A DNA stretch of 64,000 nt from Asanoa hainanensis (GTDB taxonomy: Bacteria; Actinomycetota; Actinomycetes; Mycobacteriales; Micromonosporaceae), in NCBI RefSeq assembly GCF_900188485.1, contig NZ_FZPH01000017.1, positions 113,712 to 177,711 on the forward strand, read 5' to 3'. A program made the translations under genes and the position numbers. Positions 1-8,156 of the stretch are shown here, piece by piece. The notes under the pieces were generated by a model. That model worked only from the letters and a program-made list of their open reading frames with translations, did not search any database and was not told the DNA's origin. Position 1 is the first letter of the stretch. The number at the start of each line of letters is the position of its first letter.

Positions 1-2
1 CG

Positions 3-971
3 ATCACCGCGACGGCGCTCGACGGCGCGCTCATGCCGACGGTCGTGCCGACCTCGCTGGAGATCTGGCTGAGCCCGACCGACCGGCAGACGCGATCGGG
101 CGTGGGCAGCTTCACCCGGACCCTCACGGCGGCGGCACCGAGCTTCACGTACGGCTGCCTGCTCACCGTCGGCGCCACGACCATCTTCTCCGGCTGGCGG
201 CGAACAGCGGTCGGTGACCCGACACCCAACTTCACGTTCCCGAAGCCCGCGGTGCCGATCCTCTACACCGGCGGGCAGGGCAGCCGGATCGACGTCGTGC
301 TGATCGCCGACCGCGACACGTACACCGGTCCGGGTCCGATCGGCCTCAACCCCATGTTCCAGGCCGACGTCGCGACGGTGATCAACACCGGGATCTACGG
401 CTTCGACCCGTTCCTAACCAACCAGGACCTGTTCAACTTCTGGGTGCTGCCGGACAACAGCGGCAAGGCGGTCGACTTCGGCAGTGACGACGACCACGAC
501 CTGCCAGTGCTGTGGGACGAGATCTTCGCCTTCGCCGACGTGGGCGTGATCCTCCACCGGAAGGCCGCCCAGCGCGACTTCGGGATGCCCGACGACCACA
601 TCGCCTCCGTCAACCTCGTGCGGTCGGACGCGATGGGCGGTGTCCGGCACGAGGTCGGGCACGTGCCGTTCGGCCTCGCCGACGAGTACTGCTGCGACGC
701 GGCCTACTTCTACAACGAGGTCGCGCCGAACGTCTACGAGGACCTGGCCGGCGACGAAGGCTGCGACAAGGACGCACCCAACCTGAACCGCGTGCGCGAC
801 GCGTGCCGCGCGCTCGAGGAGGACGGCGACGTCTGGTACACCTCCGAGCCCGGCGACCTGACCACCGGGCTCATGAACGACGACGTCATGAACGACAACG
901 GCCCGGCGAACGCGGCCGACGTCCGGCGCTTCAACCTGATCTTCGGCGACTGCCGCATCGCGAAATGCTGA
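3..971 (+). CDS. M64-like zinc metallopeptidase, 5' end outside window
   Basis: The reading frame is open to the left window edge, so the true start lies upstream and only the last ~323 codons are present. The motif HEVGHVPFGLADEY matches the HExGH...DEY signature of peptidase family M64 (IgA peptidase-like). In that family the two His bind zinc and Glu is catalytic. The segment before the motif looks like a beta-rich accessory region. Several Cys near the motif (CC, then C...C) suggest an extracytoplasmic protein with disulfides. The next gene begins 14 bases after the stop, so the two are probably co-transcribed. Family assignment rests on the motif; the substrate is unknown. Confidence 0.7.
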   Translation: MTATALDGALMPTVVPTSLEIWLSPTDRQTRSGVGSFTRTLTAAAPSFTYGCLLTVGATTIFSGWRRTAVGDPTPNFTFPKPAVPILYTGGQGSRIDVVLIADRDTYTGPGPIGLNPMFQADVATVINTGIYGFDPFLTNQDLFNFWVLPDNSGKAVDFGSDDDHDLPVLWDEIFAFADVGVILHRKAAQRDFGMPDDHIASVNLVRSDAMGGVRHEVGHVPFGLADEYCCDAAYFYNEVAPNVYEDLAGDEGCDKDAPNLNRVRDACRALEEDGDVWYTSEPGDLTTGLMNDDVMNDNGPANAADVRRFNLIFGDCRIAKC

Positions 972-985
972 GAGGAGAGACAGCG

Positions 986-2275
986 ATGATACGCAAAATC
1001 GTGCTGGCGGCGGCCGCCGGAATCCTGCTGGTCGGCGTGGCCGGCGGAGCGCTCGCCGAGCCGACACCGCCACCGGACCCGGCGACGATCGCCCCGCCGG
1101 TCTTCGACTACGACACCGACCCGGCCAAGGCGCTCGTCGCCCGTGTGCGGTTCGACAGCCGCACCCAGGCCCACGTCCTGTCGACCACGGTCAGCACAGC
1201 GCGGGCGCGCGGCCACTCAGGCGAGCCACCGATCCTGCGCCTGCGGCTGACCGATGTGGACGGTGCCGAGCTCGATCGGATCAACGCGTGGAGTCCACTG
1301 TGGCGGCTGGACGGCGGACCGGGCGGCAGCAAGGGCGTCCGGCCCAGCGGCACCGGCAACTTCATCGTGCCGTTCAGCCCGTCCCTGGCCACGATGACCG
1401 TCACCGACGTAGGCCTCAACCAACAGGTGGCGACCGTCGACCTGGCGGCGCCGATCCGGTTGTTCTGCAGGGACAACCCGGCCGATCCCGACTGCCGCGA
1501 GAGCGACCTGTCGGTGACCGCGGTCGAGCCGTCGGCCCCGCTGTTCGGCGTTCTCGGGCAGCCCATCACGGTGACGGTGGCCAGCACCGTGGCCAACGGC
1601 GGCCCGGACGGGCCCAGCGACGCCCGCGTGCGCCGCGAGGTGTCGGCGGGCGCCGGCCTCACCATCGCCGACGCGGCGCCGGTCACGACGGACGTGCCGG
1701 TCGCAGTCGGCACACCGCAGCGGCTGACCCGGACGTACACGGTCACCTGCACCCAGCCCGGCTCGGCCACCCTGACGGCGACCACCCGGGTGGCGCCGAA
1801 GCTGCCCACGGTCGTCGACGCCGCTCCCGGCAACGACGTGCGGTCGGCGACGCTCCCGGTGACCTGCGCGGTGCCGGCGACGGTCAACATCAAGCCGGGC
1901 AGCGCCGACAACGTGGTCAACCTCAACCCCGGGGTGCTGCCGGTCGGGGTCCTGACCACGACGGCCGGCGAGTACGGCAACCCGGTCGCGATCGACGCGA
2001 CTACCATCGACTGGTCGACGCTGCGGCTCGGCTCACCGTCCCGGATCCTGGCCGGGCTCGGGGCGCGCGAGAAGCACGGCCGCATCCACGCCGAGAACGT
2101 GGAGGAGCCGGACGACCGCACCCGCGACGGGGACACCGACGCGATGCTGCACTTCGACCCGAAGAGCGACGCCTTCCAGGTGGGCGACACGTCGGGCTGC
2201 GTCTACGGCCGCGTGCGGGTCGCCGGCGCGATGGTGGCCTTCTACGGCTGCGACCGGGTCGTGGTCCGGCCCTGA
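986..2275 (+). CDS. Secreted beta-rich protein with C-terminal VNIKPGS-type domain
   Basis: 429 residues. The ATG is preceded by a strong purine-rich ribosome site (GAGAGGAGAG). It begins with a clear signal peptide (MIRKIVLAAAAGILLVGVAG, then ALA before the mature part). Residues about 40-290 are Thr/Val-rich and look like Ig or CARDB-like repeats. The last ~130 residues carry the VNIKPGS...DNVVNLN...GVLPVGVL...ATTIDWSTLRLG pattern, seen repeatedly at the C-termini of exported bacterial proteins. Four Cys may pair outside the cell. It lies just downstream of the peptidase-like gene and may be its secreted partner. Function unknown. Confidence 0.75.
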   Translation: MIRKIVLAAAAGILLVGVAGGALAEPTPPPDPATIAPPVFDYDTDPAKALVARVRFDSRTQAHVLSTTVSTARARGHSGEPPILRLRLTDVDGAELDRINAWSPLWRLDGGPGGSKGVRPSGTGNFIVPFSPSLATMTVTDVGLNQQVATVDLAAPIRLFCRDNPADPDCRESDLSVTAVEPSAPLFGVLGQPITVTVASTVANGGPDGPSDARVRREVSAGAGLTIADAAPVTTDVPVAVGTPQRLTRTYTVTCTQPGSATLTATTRVAPKLPTVVDAAPGNDVRSATLPVTCAVPATVNIKPGSADNVVNLNPGVLPVGVLTTTAGEYGNPVAIDATTIDWSTLRLGSPSRILAGLGAREKHGRIHAENVEEPDDRTRDGDTDAMLHFDPKSDAFQVGDTSGCVYGRVRVAGAMVAFYGCDRVVVRP

Positions 2276-2280
2276 TCGCA

Positions 2281-2321
2281 ACGGCCGCGGCGCGCCGTCG
2301 AGGGCGGTGCGCCGCGGCCGT
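2281..2321. terminator. Strong hairpin between convergent genes
   Basis: A perfect 13-base inverted repeat (ACGGCCGCGGCGC at 2281-2293 and its complement at 2309-2321) encloses a 15-base loop that can pair further. It begins six bases after the stop of the plus-strand gene and ends on the stop codon of the minus-strand gene. This is the expected place for a bidirectional terminator. No T-tract follows, as is usual in GC-rich actinomycetes. Confidence 0.7.
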
Positions 2322-2494
2322 CAGCGCTTGACCGTGTAGGCGACCGCGCCGACCAGGAGGCCGGCCAGGGCTCCCAGGAACGCGGTGCCCACGGCCGAGT
2401 CGATCGCCTCGTAGTCGCTGGCGTACCAGCCCCACAGCCAGCCGCCGGCCGCGCCGACGGCCAGGCCGATCAGTGGCCAGGTGCCGCGTCTCAT
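2321..2494 (-). CDS. Small two-helix membrane protein
   Basis: 57 residues starting MRRGTWPLIGLAVGAAGG. There are two hydrophobic segments (about 6-20 and 36-52) with a short acidic link (DYEAIDSAVG) and a basic C-terminus (VKR), so a two-pass inner-membrane protein is likely. The start chosen is four bases after the stop of the upstream gene at 2499; a longer in-frame start at 2557 would overlap that gene deeply. It is the last member of a minus-strand set of secreted proteins. No family recognised. Confidence 0.6.
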   Translation of the reverse strand: MRRGTWPLIGLAVGAAGGWLWGWYASDYEAIDSAVGTAFLGALAGLLVGAVAYTVKR

Positions 2495-2498
2495 GGGC

Positions 2499-3461
2499 TC
2501 ACGTCCTTGGTCTGTCGAGGCGGCGCCGGCCGCTCGTGAACAGGATGACCGCCGCACCGACGAGCAGCAGCGCGCCGACCAGCGCCGCCACGCCGGGGCC
2601 GCGGCGGCTCGCGGGCTCGACCTCGACGACCACCGTGCCGGCCGCCGGGTTGTAGCCGCCGTTCGCCGAGACGCGCAGCTCGTAGCGCCCGGGTTCGGCG
2701 GCGACGCCGGTGAACCGGCCGGCCTGCCTGGTGCCGGTCGTCGGGAACTCGTCGAGCTCGCGGGTGAACCGCAGCGGCCCGCCGGCCTTCTCGACCAGCA
2801 CGCTCAACGCCCGGTCGGCGCGCTCGGCGCGGCTGGACACCTCGTACGGCACCGTGAACTCCGCACCGACCTCCGCGCGCAGCTCCCTGGGCAGGGCGAT
2901 CGAGAGCTGCTCCGGTGCGATGGCCGTCGCCTCGAACCCGCTCGCGGGATCGATCTCCACCCGTTCCACCAGCCCGTCGGTGTCCTGGAGCGCGACCCGG
3001 AACGTGTTGACTCCGGCGGTCACGGATCCGTCCCGTGGATAGTTCGCGTAGTCGACCGCGATCGAGTCGTCCTCGGTGACGGTGGTGACCGGGCCGGACA
3101 GGTATCCATCGTAGAAGACGCGCGTGCCGTCGGGCTGGGCCCGCAGCGTGATCAGGGCCGCCGGGTTGTCGTTGATGGCGGCGATCACCCGGGCGTTGCG
3201 GCCGTCGGGCGCACCCGGGGCGATGGTGATCCGCATCTTCAGCCGCGTGGTGAACCACGGCGTGAGGTCCGCCTGGGTCACCGTGCCGCGCATGGTGAAC
3301 TGGGGTCGCCGCGCGGTCAGGGTGCGCTCCTGGGCCGCCGTGCCGCCCGCCGTCCACTGTGTGGAGTCGGCGGCTGCCGGCCCTCCGGCGACCACGCCGG
3401 AGGGCACGACGAGCAGGGCGACGAGGGCGACCCGGACCAGCCGGAGTCCGCTCCACGTCAT
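2499..3461 (-). CDS. Secreted, C-terminally membrane-anchored protein, unknown function
   Basis: 320 residues. Signal peptide in residues 1-33 (VALVALLVVPSGVVAGG, then AAADS), a long beta-rich exported part, and a C-terminal hydrophobic helix (VAALVGALLLVGAAVILF) followed by a basic tail (SGRRRLDRPRT). It is therefore probably tethered with the bulk outside. The exported part reads like two Ig-type sheets, the second ending RYELRVSANGGYNPAAG. The ATG at 3461 is preferred because the much longer open frame upstream only overlaps the next gene. It follows the gene at 3469 closely, in the same operon. No catalytic motif seen. Confidence 0.65.
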   Translation of the reverse strand: MTWSGLRLVRVALVALLVVPSGVVAGGPAAADSTQWTAGGTAAQERTLTARRPQFTMRGTVTQADLTPWFTTRLKMRITIAPGAPDGRNARVIAAINDNPAALITLRAQPDGTRVFYDGYLSGPVTTVTEDDSIAVDYANYPRDGSVTAGVNTFRVALQDTDGLVERVEIDPASGFEATAIAPEQLSIALPRELRAEVGAEFTVPYEVSSRAERADRALSVLVEKAGGPLRFTRELDEFPTTGTRQAGRFTGVAAEPGRYELRVSANGGYNPAAGTVVVEVEPASRRGPGVAALVGALLLVGAAVILFTSGRRRLDRPRT

Positions 3462-3468
3462 GGCCGCC

Positions 3469-4155
3469 TCACCCCGGGTAGGGCGTGGCGATGTAGGTGG
3501 CGTAGCCGCTGTTCTCCCACGTGTGGTCACCCTCCACGCGGTACGGCTCCCAGTTGTCGTAGTCCGCCCACTCGCGCGAGACGAAGTAGCCGCCGTTGGC
3601 CATCCGGTTGGCGATGGTCTGCTCGGCCTCCTCGCTGCCGTAGTGGTGCTTGCCGATCGGCGGGCACTCGTTGGCGTCCCAGTGGGTCGAGCCGACGACG
3701 AAGAACCCGAGGTTCGGGTGGTACATGTAGTCGGTCGACGGTGGAGCGTAGATGCGGTAGTGCCGGGTCTCCAGGCCGACCGCCGGGCAGGCGATCTCCT
3801 TCTTGCCGCCGTCGTCGTCCCACACGGCGCCCCCGTTGGCGGTGCGGACCGACATGTACATGTCCTGCCAGCTCGAGTCCTCGAAGCCGAAGTTGTCCAG
3901 TGTGCTCTTGACGAAGTCGATGTCGGCCCAGTCGTAGAACATGACGCTGGTGGCCCAGTCGACCGCTTTGCAGTTGTCGACCTTCCCGAGGTAGTCGTAG
4001 TTGTGGAAACGTACGCCGTCGAAGTCGAAGTAGTAGCACTGGATGCGCGAGGTCGCCGCGGTCGCGGGACCACTGCCGGGCACGCCGACCAGCACCGCGG
4101 TCGCGGCGGTGAAGACGACGGCGAGCACGGCCAGGCGCTGACGGAGTCCACTCAT
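3469..4155 (-). CDS. Secreted aromatic-rich protein, unknown function
   Basis: 228 residues with a signal peptide (LAVLAVVFTAATAVLVGVPG, cleavage near ATAA). The mature part is unusually rich in Tyr, Trp, Asp and His and has four Cys (QCYYF, DNCKA, ACPAV, ECPPI), consistent with two disulfides. It overlaps the upstream gene by four bases (ATGA), so translation is coupled. It is flanked on both sides by other exported proteins of unknown role, which suggests one envelope or extracellular complex. No family recognised. Confidence 0.65.
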   Translation of the reverse strand: MSGLRQRLAVLAVVFTAATAVLVGVPGSGPATAATSRIQCYYFDFDGVRFHNYDYLGKVDNCKAVDWATSVMFYDWADIDFVKSTLDNFGFEDSSWQDMYMSVRTANGGAVWDDDGGKKEIACPAVGLETRHYRIYAPPSTDYMYHPNLGFFVVGSTHWDANECPPIGKHHYGSEEAEQTIANRMANGGYFVSREWADYDNWEPYRVEGDHTWENSGYATYIATPYPG

Positions 4156-4754
4156 TTCGGCGTCCCCTTCGGCAGCGTGGCGATCCATTCGTTGCCCGGA
4201 CCCTGCGTCAGCACGGCGTTCTCGTCGGGGGTGAGCCCGACGACGCCGGCGGTGTCGTCGACGAAGACCGTCACCCGGCTGACGTTCGCCCAGGCGGCGT
4301 TGTACGAGAACCGCTGGTACGTGTCGCGGGCGTCGTCCCAGTACATGACCGGCCAGCCCCGCATGGCCATGTCGACCGGCTTGGCGAGCTGGATCTCCCG
4401 CACCACCCCGATCCGCTCGGTGCTGACCGCGCGGCTCCAGGTGCCTTCCTTCACCACCTTGTACGAGGTGCCCCCGAGCAGCGCCTTCAGCGCCGGGTCG
4501 GCCGACATGTGCCGGTCGGTGGTGGCCTTGAGGCCGGCGGAGACCCCGACCGACATGGGCCGCGCCGCGGGCCGGCGGGCGGCCGCCTCCGCGGCGGACT
4601 TCGGCGGTGTCACCCGGTCGAGCGCGCCCTGCGACACCGACTTCGCGAGCTGCGGTGTCGGGGGCGCCTTGCCGGACACGGCGCTGACCGGCAGCACGAG
4701 AAGCGCGGCACCGACCAGGGCCGCCACCCCCGCGACTGTTCTGGCTCTTGTCAC
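4152..4754 (-). CDS. Secreted protein, unknown function; first gene of a four-gene operon
   Basis: 200 residues. N-terminal signal or anchor (VAGVAALVGAALLVLPVSAV), then an Ala/Pro-rich linker and a globular part from about residue 80 to the end. Sequence such as WPVMYWDDARDTYQRFSYNAAW suggests a beta fold. It shares an ATGA overlap with the gene at 3469 and seems to open the 4754-2321 operon. The upstream side faces the end of a SARP regulator gene only 50 bases away. Function not recognised. Confidence 0.6.
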   Translation of the reverse strand: MTRARTVAGVAALVGAALLVLPVSAVSGKAPPTPQLAKSVSQGALDRVTPPKSAAEAAARRPAARPMSVGVSAGLKATTDRHMSADPALKALLGGTSYKVVKEGTWSRAVSTERIGVVREIQLAKPVDMAMRGWPVMYWDDARDTYQRFSYNAAWANVSRVTVFVDDTAGVVGLTPDENAVLTQGPGNEWIATLPKGTPK

Positions 4755-4805
4755 GCTGACTCCTTTCGGGAGTCGGGCTCGCCTTCCGTTGACGAGCGTC
4801 GATGC

Positions 4806-7800
4806 TCAGCGTCGAGAAGAGCCCTTGTGCGGAGCTTGTGCGACCCTTGAATCGCCTGGTGTCGGGCCGTTGCCGGCCAGCAATCCGGCCGCCCGTTCCG
4901 CGGCCGACCCGTTGCCGAGCCGCACGTAGAGGCCGTGCGCCGTGGTCCACGCCGTCGCGGCGGCGGCGTCGTCACCACAGCCGGCGTACGCGCGGCCGAG
5001 GTTCACCAGGTACTGCGCGCGGGCGAACGGGAACCGTCCGTCCCCGAGCATCTGGATCGCCCGGCGCAGCTGGCTGACGGCGCGGTCCGGCCGGCCCTCG
5101 TTGAGCTCCAGCTCGCCGAACCCGGACAGCGCGAGGGCCTCGCCGAACGCGACACCGTCGGCCTGGCTGCGGGCCAGGGCCAGCTCGAGGGTCGGCCGGG
5201 CGGCCGGGTGCCGGTCGGTGGCGTACTGGCGGCCGAGCCGCGCCAGCGTGTAGGTCTCCTGGGTCCGGTCACCGAGATCCCTGGCGACGGCGAGCCCTTC
5301 GCGCAGGTACGCCTCGCCGGTCTCCGGCTGGCCCAGCGCGCAGCAGCACGCGCCCAGGATCGTCAGCGCGACACCCTCGTCGCGCCGGACGCCCTCCTTG
5401 CGGGCCAACTGCACACAGCGCTCCGCCAGCTCCCGGGCGACCTGGTCCCTGCCCTGCTCCCGGTTGATGGTGGCCCGTCCCACCAGCGCGCGGCACTCGC
5501 CCACCCGGTGACCCGCGGCGGCGGCGACCTCCGACGCCTCGGCCAGCAGTTCGGAGGCCTCCCGCAGGCGGCCGCTGACCCGATGGACGTCCGCGGACAG
5601 CAGCAGGGCGTCGGTCACCCCACGCGGTTCGCCGACCTGCCGGAAGATCTCCAGCGCCGCCCGCGCCGCGTCGAGCTTGTCCGCCACCGACGCGTCCAGG
5701 CGCGAGGTCCACAGGTCGGCCAGGTTGCGCAGCATGACCGCCTCGCCCAACCGGTCGCCTGCCCGCACGCACGCCCGCAGCGCGTCCTGGTGCATCGGCC
5801 GCGCCTCGGCCTGCGTACCACGAACGTCGTGGAAGGGGTGCGCTCTGGCCGCCAACTGCCAGGCCACGTCCGCGAAGCCCAACGCCGCCGCCTGCCGGGT
5901 GGCCGCCGCCAGCGCCGCCCGCTCGTCGTCGAACCACGCGGCCGCGTCGCCGACGGCCGCGAACGGCTCCGCCGGACGCCAGCGTGGACCCGGGCCATGG
6001 ATCGCGGCGAGGGTACGCGTCGGCAGCCGGGCATCGGCGTCCTCGGCGAAGGCCAGCCAGGCGCCGAACGCCCGCCGCAACGCCGCACGGCACAGGTCCG
6101 CGGGCTCCTCCCGCACGGCCCGCTCCCGCGCGAAGAGGCGCACGAGGTCGTGCATCCGGTAGCGCGCCGCGCCCTCCGGCCGGTCGACCACCGTCAGCAG
6201 GCAGGCGTCGACCAGCGCCTCCAGCTGCCGCTCGGCCCGCGCGACCGGCTCGTCGAGCAGCGCGGCACCGGCCCAGGCCGGCAGGTCGGGCGCGTCCAGC
6301 AGGCCGCACAGCCGCAGCATGCGCCGGCCCGGCTCGGCCAGGCTGCGGTAGCCGAGGCCGAGGCTCGCCCGCACCTCGAGGTCGTCGGTGGCGAGCTCGT
6401 CGAGGCGACCGGCCTCGTCCCGGAGCCGCTCGGCGAGCTGAGCCAACCGCCAACCGGGCCGCGCCGCCAGCCGGGCCGCCGCGATCCGCACCGCCAGCGG
6501 GAGGTATCCGCAGCGTCGAGCGATCTCGGCGACCGCGGCCGGCTCGGCGGCGACCCGGTCCGCGCCGACGACCCGTTCGAGGAGCGACCTCGCCTCCTCC
6601 GGCTCGAACGTCTCCAGCACCAGGTGGTCGGCGCCGGCCAGACCGGTCAGCCGTTGCCGGCCGGTGACGATGACGGCGCACGAGGCGCTGCCGGGCAGCA
6701 GTGGGCGCACCTGGGCCGCGGACCGGGCGTCGTCGAGCACCACCAGGATGCGGCGGTCGGCGACCGCGGCCCGGAACTGGACGCCGCGCTCCTCGGCGGT
6801 CGCGCTCTGCGCCGCGTCCGGCACACCGACCGAACGCAGGAACCGCGCGAGGACGTCGCCCGGCTCGATGCTCTCCGGCCAGATGCCGCGCAGGTCGGCG
6901 TAGAGCTGCCCGTCCGGGAAGGCCCGGCGCAGCCGGTGCGCGACGTGCCAGGCGAAGCTCGACTTGCCCACCCCGGCCGCTCCGGACACCGCCACGACCC
7001 GCAGCCCTTCGGCCGGCCCGGTCAGCACCGACTCGGCCCAGGTGACGGCCGCCCGCCGCCCGGTGAAGTCGGCGACCGCTCCCGGCAGCTGGCTGGGCCG
7101 CGGCCGGGCCCGGCGCACCGGTCCCGCATCGCCGGCCAGGCCCGGGTCGGTGTTAAGGATCCGCAGGTGCAGCCGCCTCAGCTCGGGAGCCGGGTCGACG
7201 CCCAGCGCGTCGGCCAGCCGGCGCCGCACCTGTCCATAGTGGTCGAGGGCGTCCGCGGGCCGGCCGGAGCGGTAGAGCGCGAGCATGAGCTGGGCACCCA
7301 GGCGCTCGTCGAGCGAGTGCTCGTCCATCCTGCGGACCAACGCCGGCACCAGCGCCGCGTGCCGGCCCGCGCGGATCGCGAGGTCGGCATGGTCGAGCTC
7401 GGCGGCGAACCGCTCACGGCCGAGCGAGGCGCGCAGCAGGTCGAGCCACGGGGTCTCCAGGTCCGCGAAGGCGTCACCGTGCCACAGCCGCAGCGCCTCG
7501 TCGAACAACGGCAGCGCGCGGCCGTCGTCGTCGGTCTCGCGGGCCCGGCCGACGAGGTCGCGGAACCGGTGCAGGTCGATCGTGGCCGGGTCGACGGACA
7601 GGACGTACCCGCCCGACCGGCGCAGGAGCGTGACCTCGGACGCGGCGGACAGCGCCTGCCGGAGGCGGGACACATAGCTGTAGAGCGTCTCGCGCACGCG
7701 CTGTGGCCGTCGGTCACCCCACACCCGCTCGGTCAGCTGGTCGGGGGTGACGATCTCGTTGGCGTCGACCAGCAGGGCGACCAGCACACACCGCTGCCGC

Positions 7801-7871
7801 GCCGGGCCGACATCGATCCGCTGCCCCGCCACCCGCACGTCGACGTCGCCGAGCAGCCGAAAGCGCAGCAC
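4806..7871 (-). CDS. SARP/AfsR-type transcriptional regulator with NB-ARC and TPR domains
   Basis: 1021 residues from a GTG start (VLRFRLLGDVDVRVAG). Residues ~10-95 form an OmpR-like winged helix, ~95-245 the bacterial transcriptional activator (BTAD) domain, ~285-560 an NB-ARC ATPase and the rest TPR-like helices. The Walker A is GAAGVGKSS at about 297-305 and the Walker B is ILVVLDDA at about 374. Such proteins activate antibiotic or developmental genes in actinomycetes by binding direct repeats near promoters. Targets here are unknown; the nearby cellulase and RiPP genes are candidates by distance only. The long open frame upstream of the GTG is antisense coding noise in the cellulase gene. 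Confidence 0.88.
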   Translation of the reverse strand: MLRFRLLGDVDVRVAGQRIDVGPARQRCVLVALLVDANEIVTPDQLTERVWGDRRPQRVRETLYSYVSRLRQALSAASEVTLLRRSGGYVLSVDPATIDLHRFRDLVGRARETDDDGRALPLFDEALRLWHGDAFADLETPWLDLLRASLGRERFAAELDHADLAIRAGRHAALVPALVRRMDEHSLDERLGAQLMLALYRSGRPADALDHYGQVRRRLADALGVDPAPELRRLHLRILNTDPGLAGDAGPVRRARPRPSQLPGAVADFTGRRAAVTWAESVLTGPAEGLRVVAVSGAAGVGKSSFAWHVAHRLRRAFPDGQLYADLRGIWPESIEPGDVLARFLRSVGVPDAAQSATAEERGVQFRAAVADRRILVVLDDARSAAQVRPLLPGSASCAVIVTGRQRLTGLAGADHLVLETFEPEEARSLLERVVGADRVAAEPAAVAEIARRCGYLPLAVRIAAARLAARPGWRLAQLAERLRDEAGRLDELATDDLEVRASLGLGYRSLAEPGRRMLRLCGLLDAPDLPAWAGAALLDEPVARAERQLEALVDACLLTVVDRPEGAARYRMHDLVRLFARERAVREEPADLCRAALRRAFGAWLAFAEDADARLPTRTLAAIHGPGPRWRPAEPFAAVGDAAAWFDDERAALAAATRQAAALGFADVAWQLAARAHPFHDVRGTQAEARPMHQDALRACVRAGDRLGEAVMLRNLADLWTSRLDASVADKLDAARAALEIFRQVGEPRGVTDALLLSADVHRVSGRLREASELLAEASEVAAAAGHRVGECRALVGRATINREQGRDQVARELAERCVQLARKEGVRRDEGVALTILGACCCALGQPETGEAYLREGLAVARDLGDRTQETYTLARLGRQYATDRHPAARPTLELALARSQADGVAFGEALALSGFGELELNEGRPDRAVSQLRRAIQMLGDGRFPFARAQYLVNLGRAYAGCGDDAAAATAWTTAHGLYVRLGNGSAAERAAGLLAGNGPTPGDSRVAQAPHKGSSRR

Positions 7872-7955
7872 GAGACCTCCGATCGGGAGCGCGCCGATCA
7901 GGCTCGCACAAGATCTCGACCAGGGCCTAGTGTTGAGGTCGTGGAGGGCGCACCG

Positions 7956-8156
7956 GTGACCGTGTCGATCGTCAGGAGCCGCGTCGAGGCGGAGCTGGCC
8001 GTGGGGCTGCTGCGCAGCCACGGCCTGCGGGCCACCTACGTGACGGACGATGCGGGTGGCCAGGAGCCGCAGCTGCAACAGGACGGCGTGCGGGTGCTGG
8101 TGGCCCCGGCCGACGCGGCCGAGGCCCGCAGCATCCTGGCGGACGTCGGCGACTAG
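7956..8156 (+). CDS. DUF2007-type small protein
   Basis: 66 residues from GTG at 7956. A GGAGGG site at 7943-7948, seven bases upstream, decides this start over the GTG at 7941. The pattern [20 protein letters not shown]...TYVTDD...[17 protein letters not shown] is that of the DUF2007 (putative signal-transducing) fold, a ferredoxin-like domain. The gene is divergent from the SARP gene. Its last four bases overlap the end of the convergent cellulase gene. Exact role unknown. Confidence 0.7.
   Translation: MTVSIVRSRVEAELAVGLLRSHGLRATYVTDDAGGQEPQLQQDGVRVLVAPADAAEARSILADVGD

Noticed and set aside
4935..8156. A 1073-codon plus-strand open frame opposite the SARP gene
   Set aside because: It is an antisense shadow of high-GC coding sequence: Arg/Gly/Pro-rich, no domain and no ribosome site. 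Only its last part, from 7956, is a real gene.
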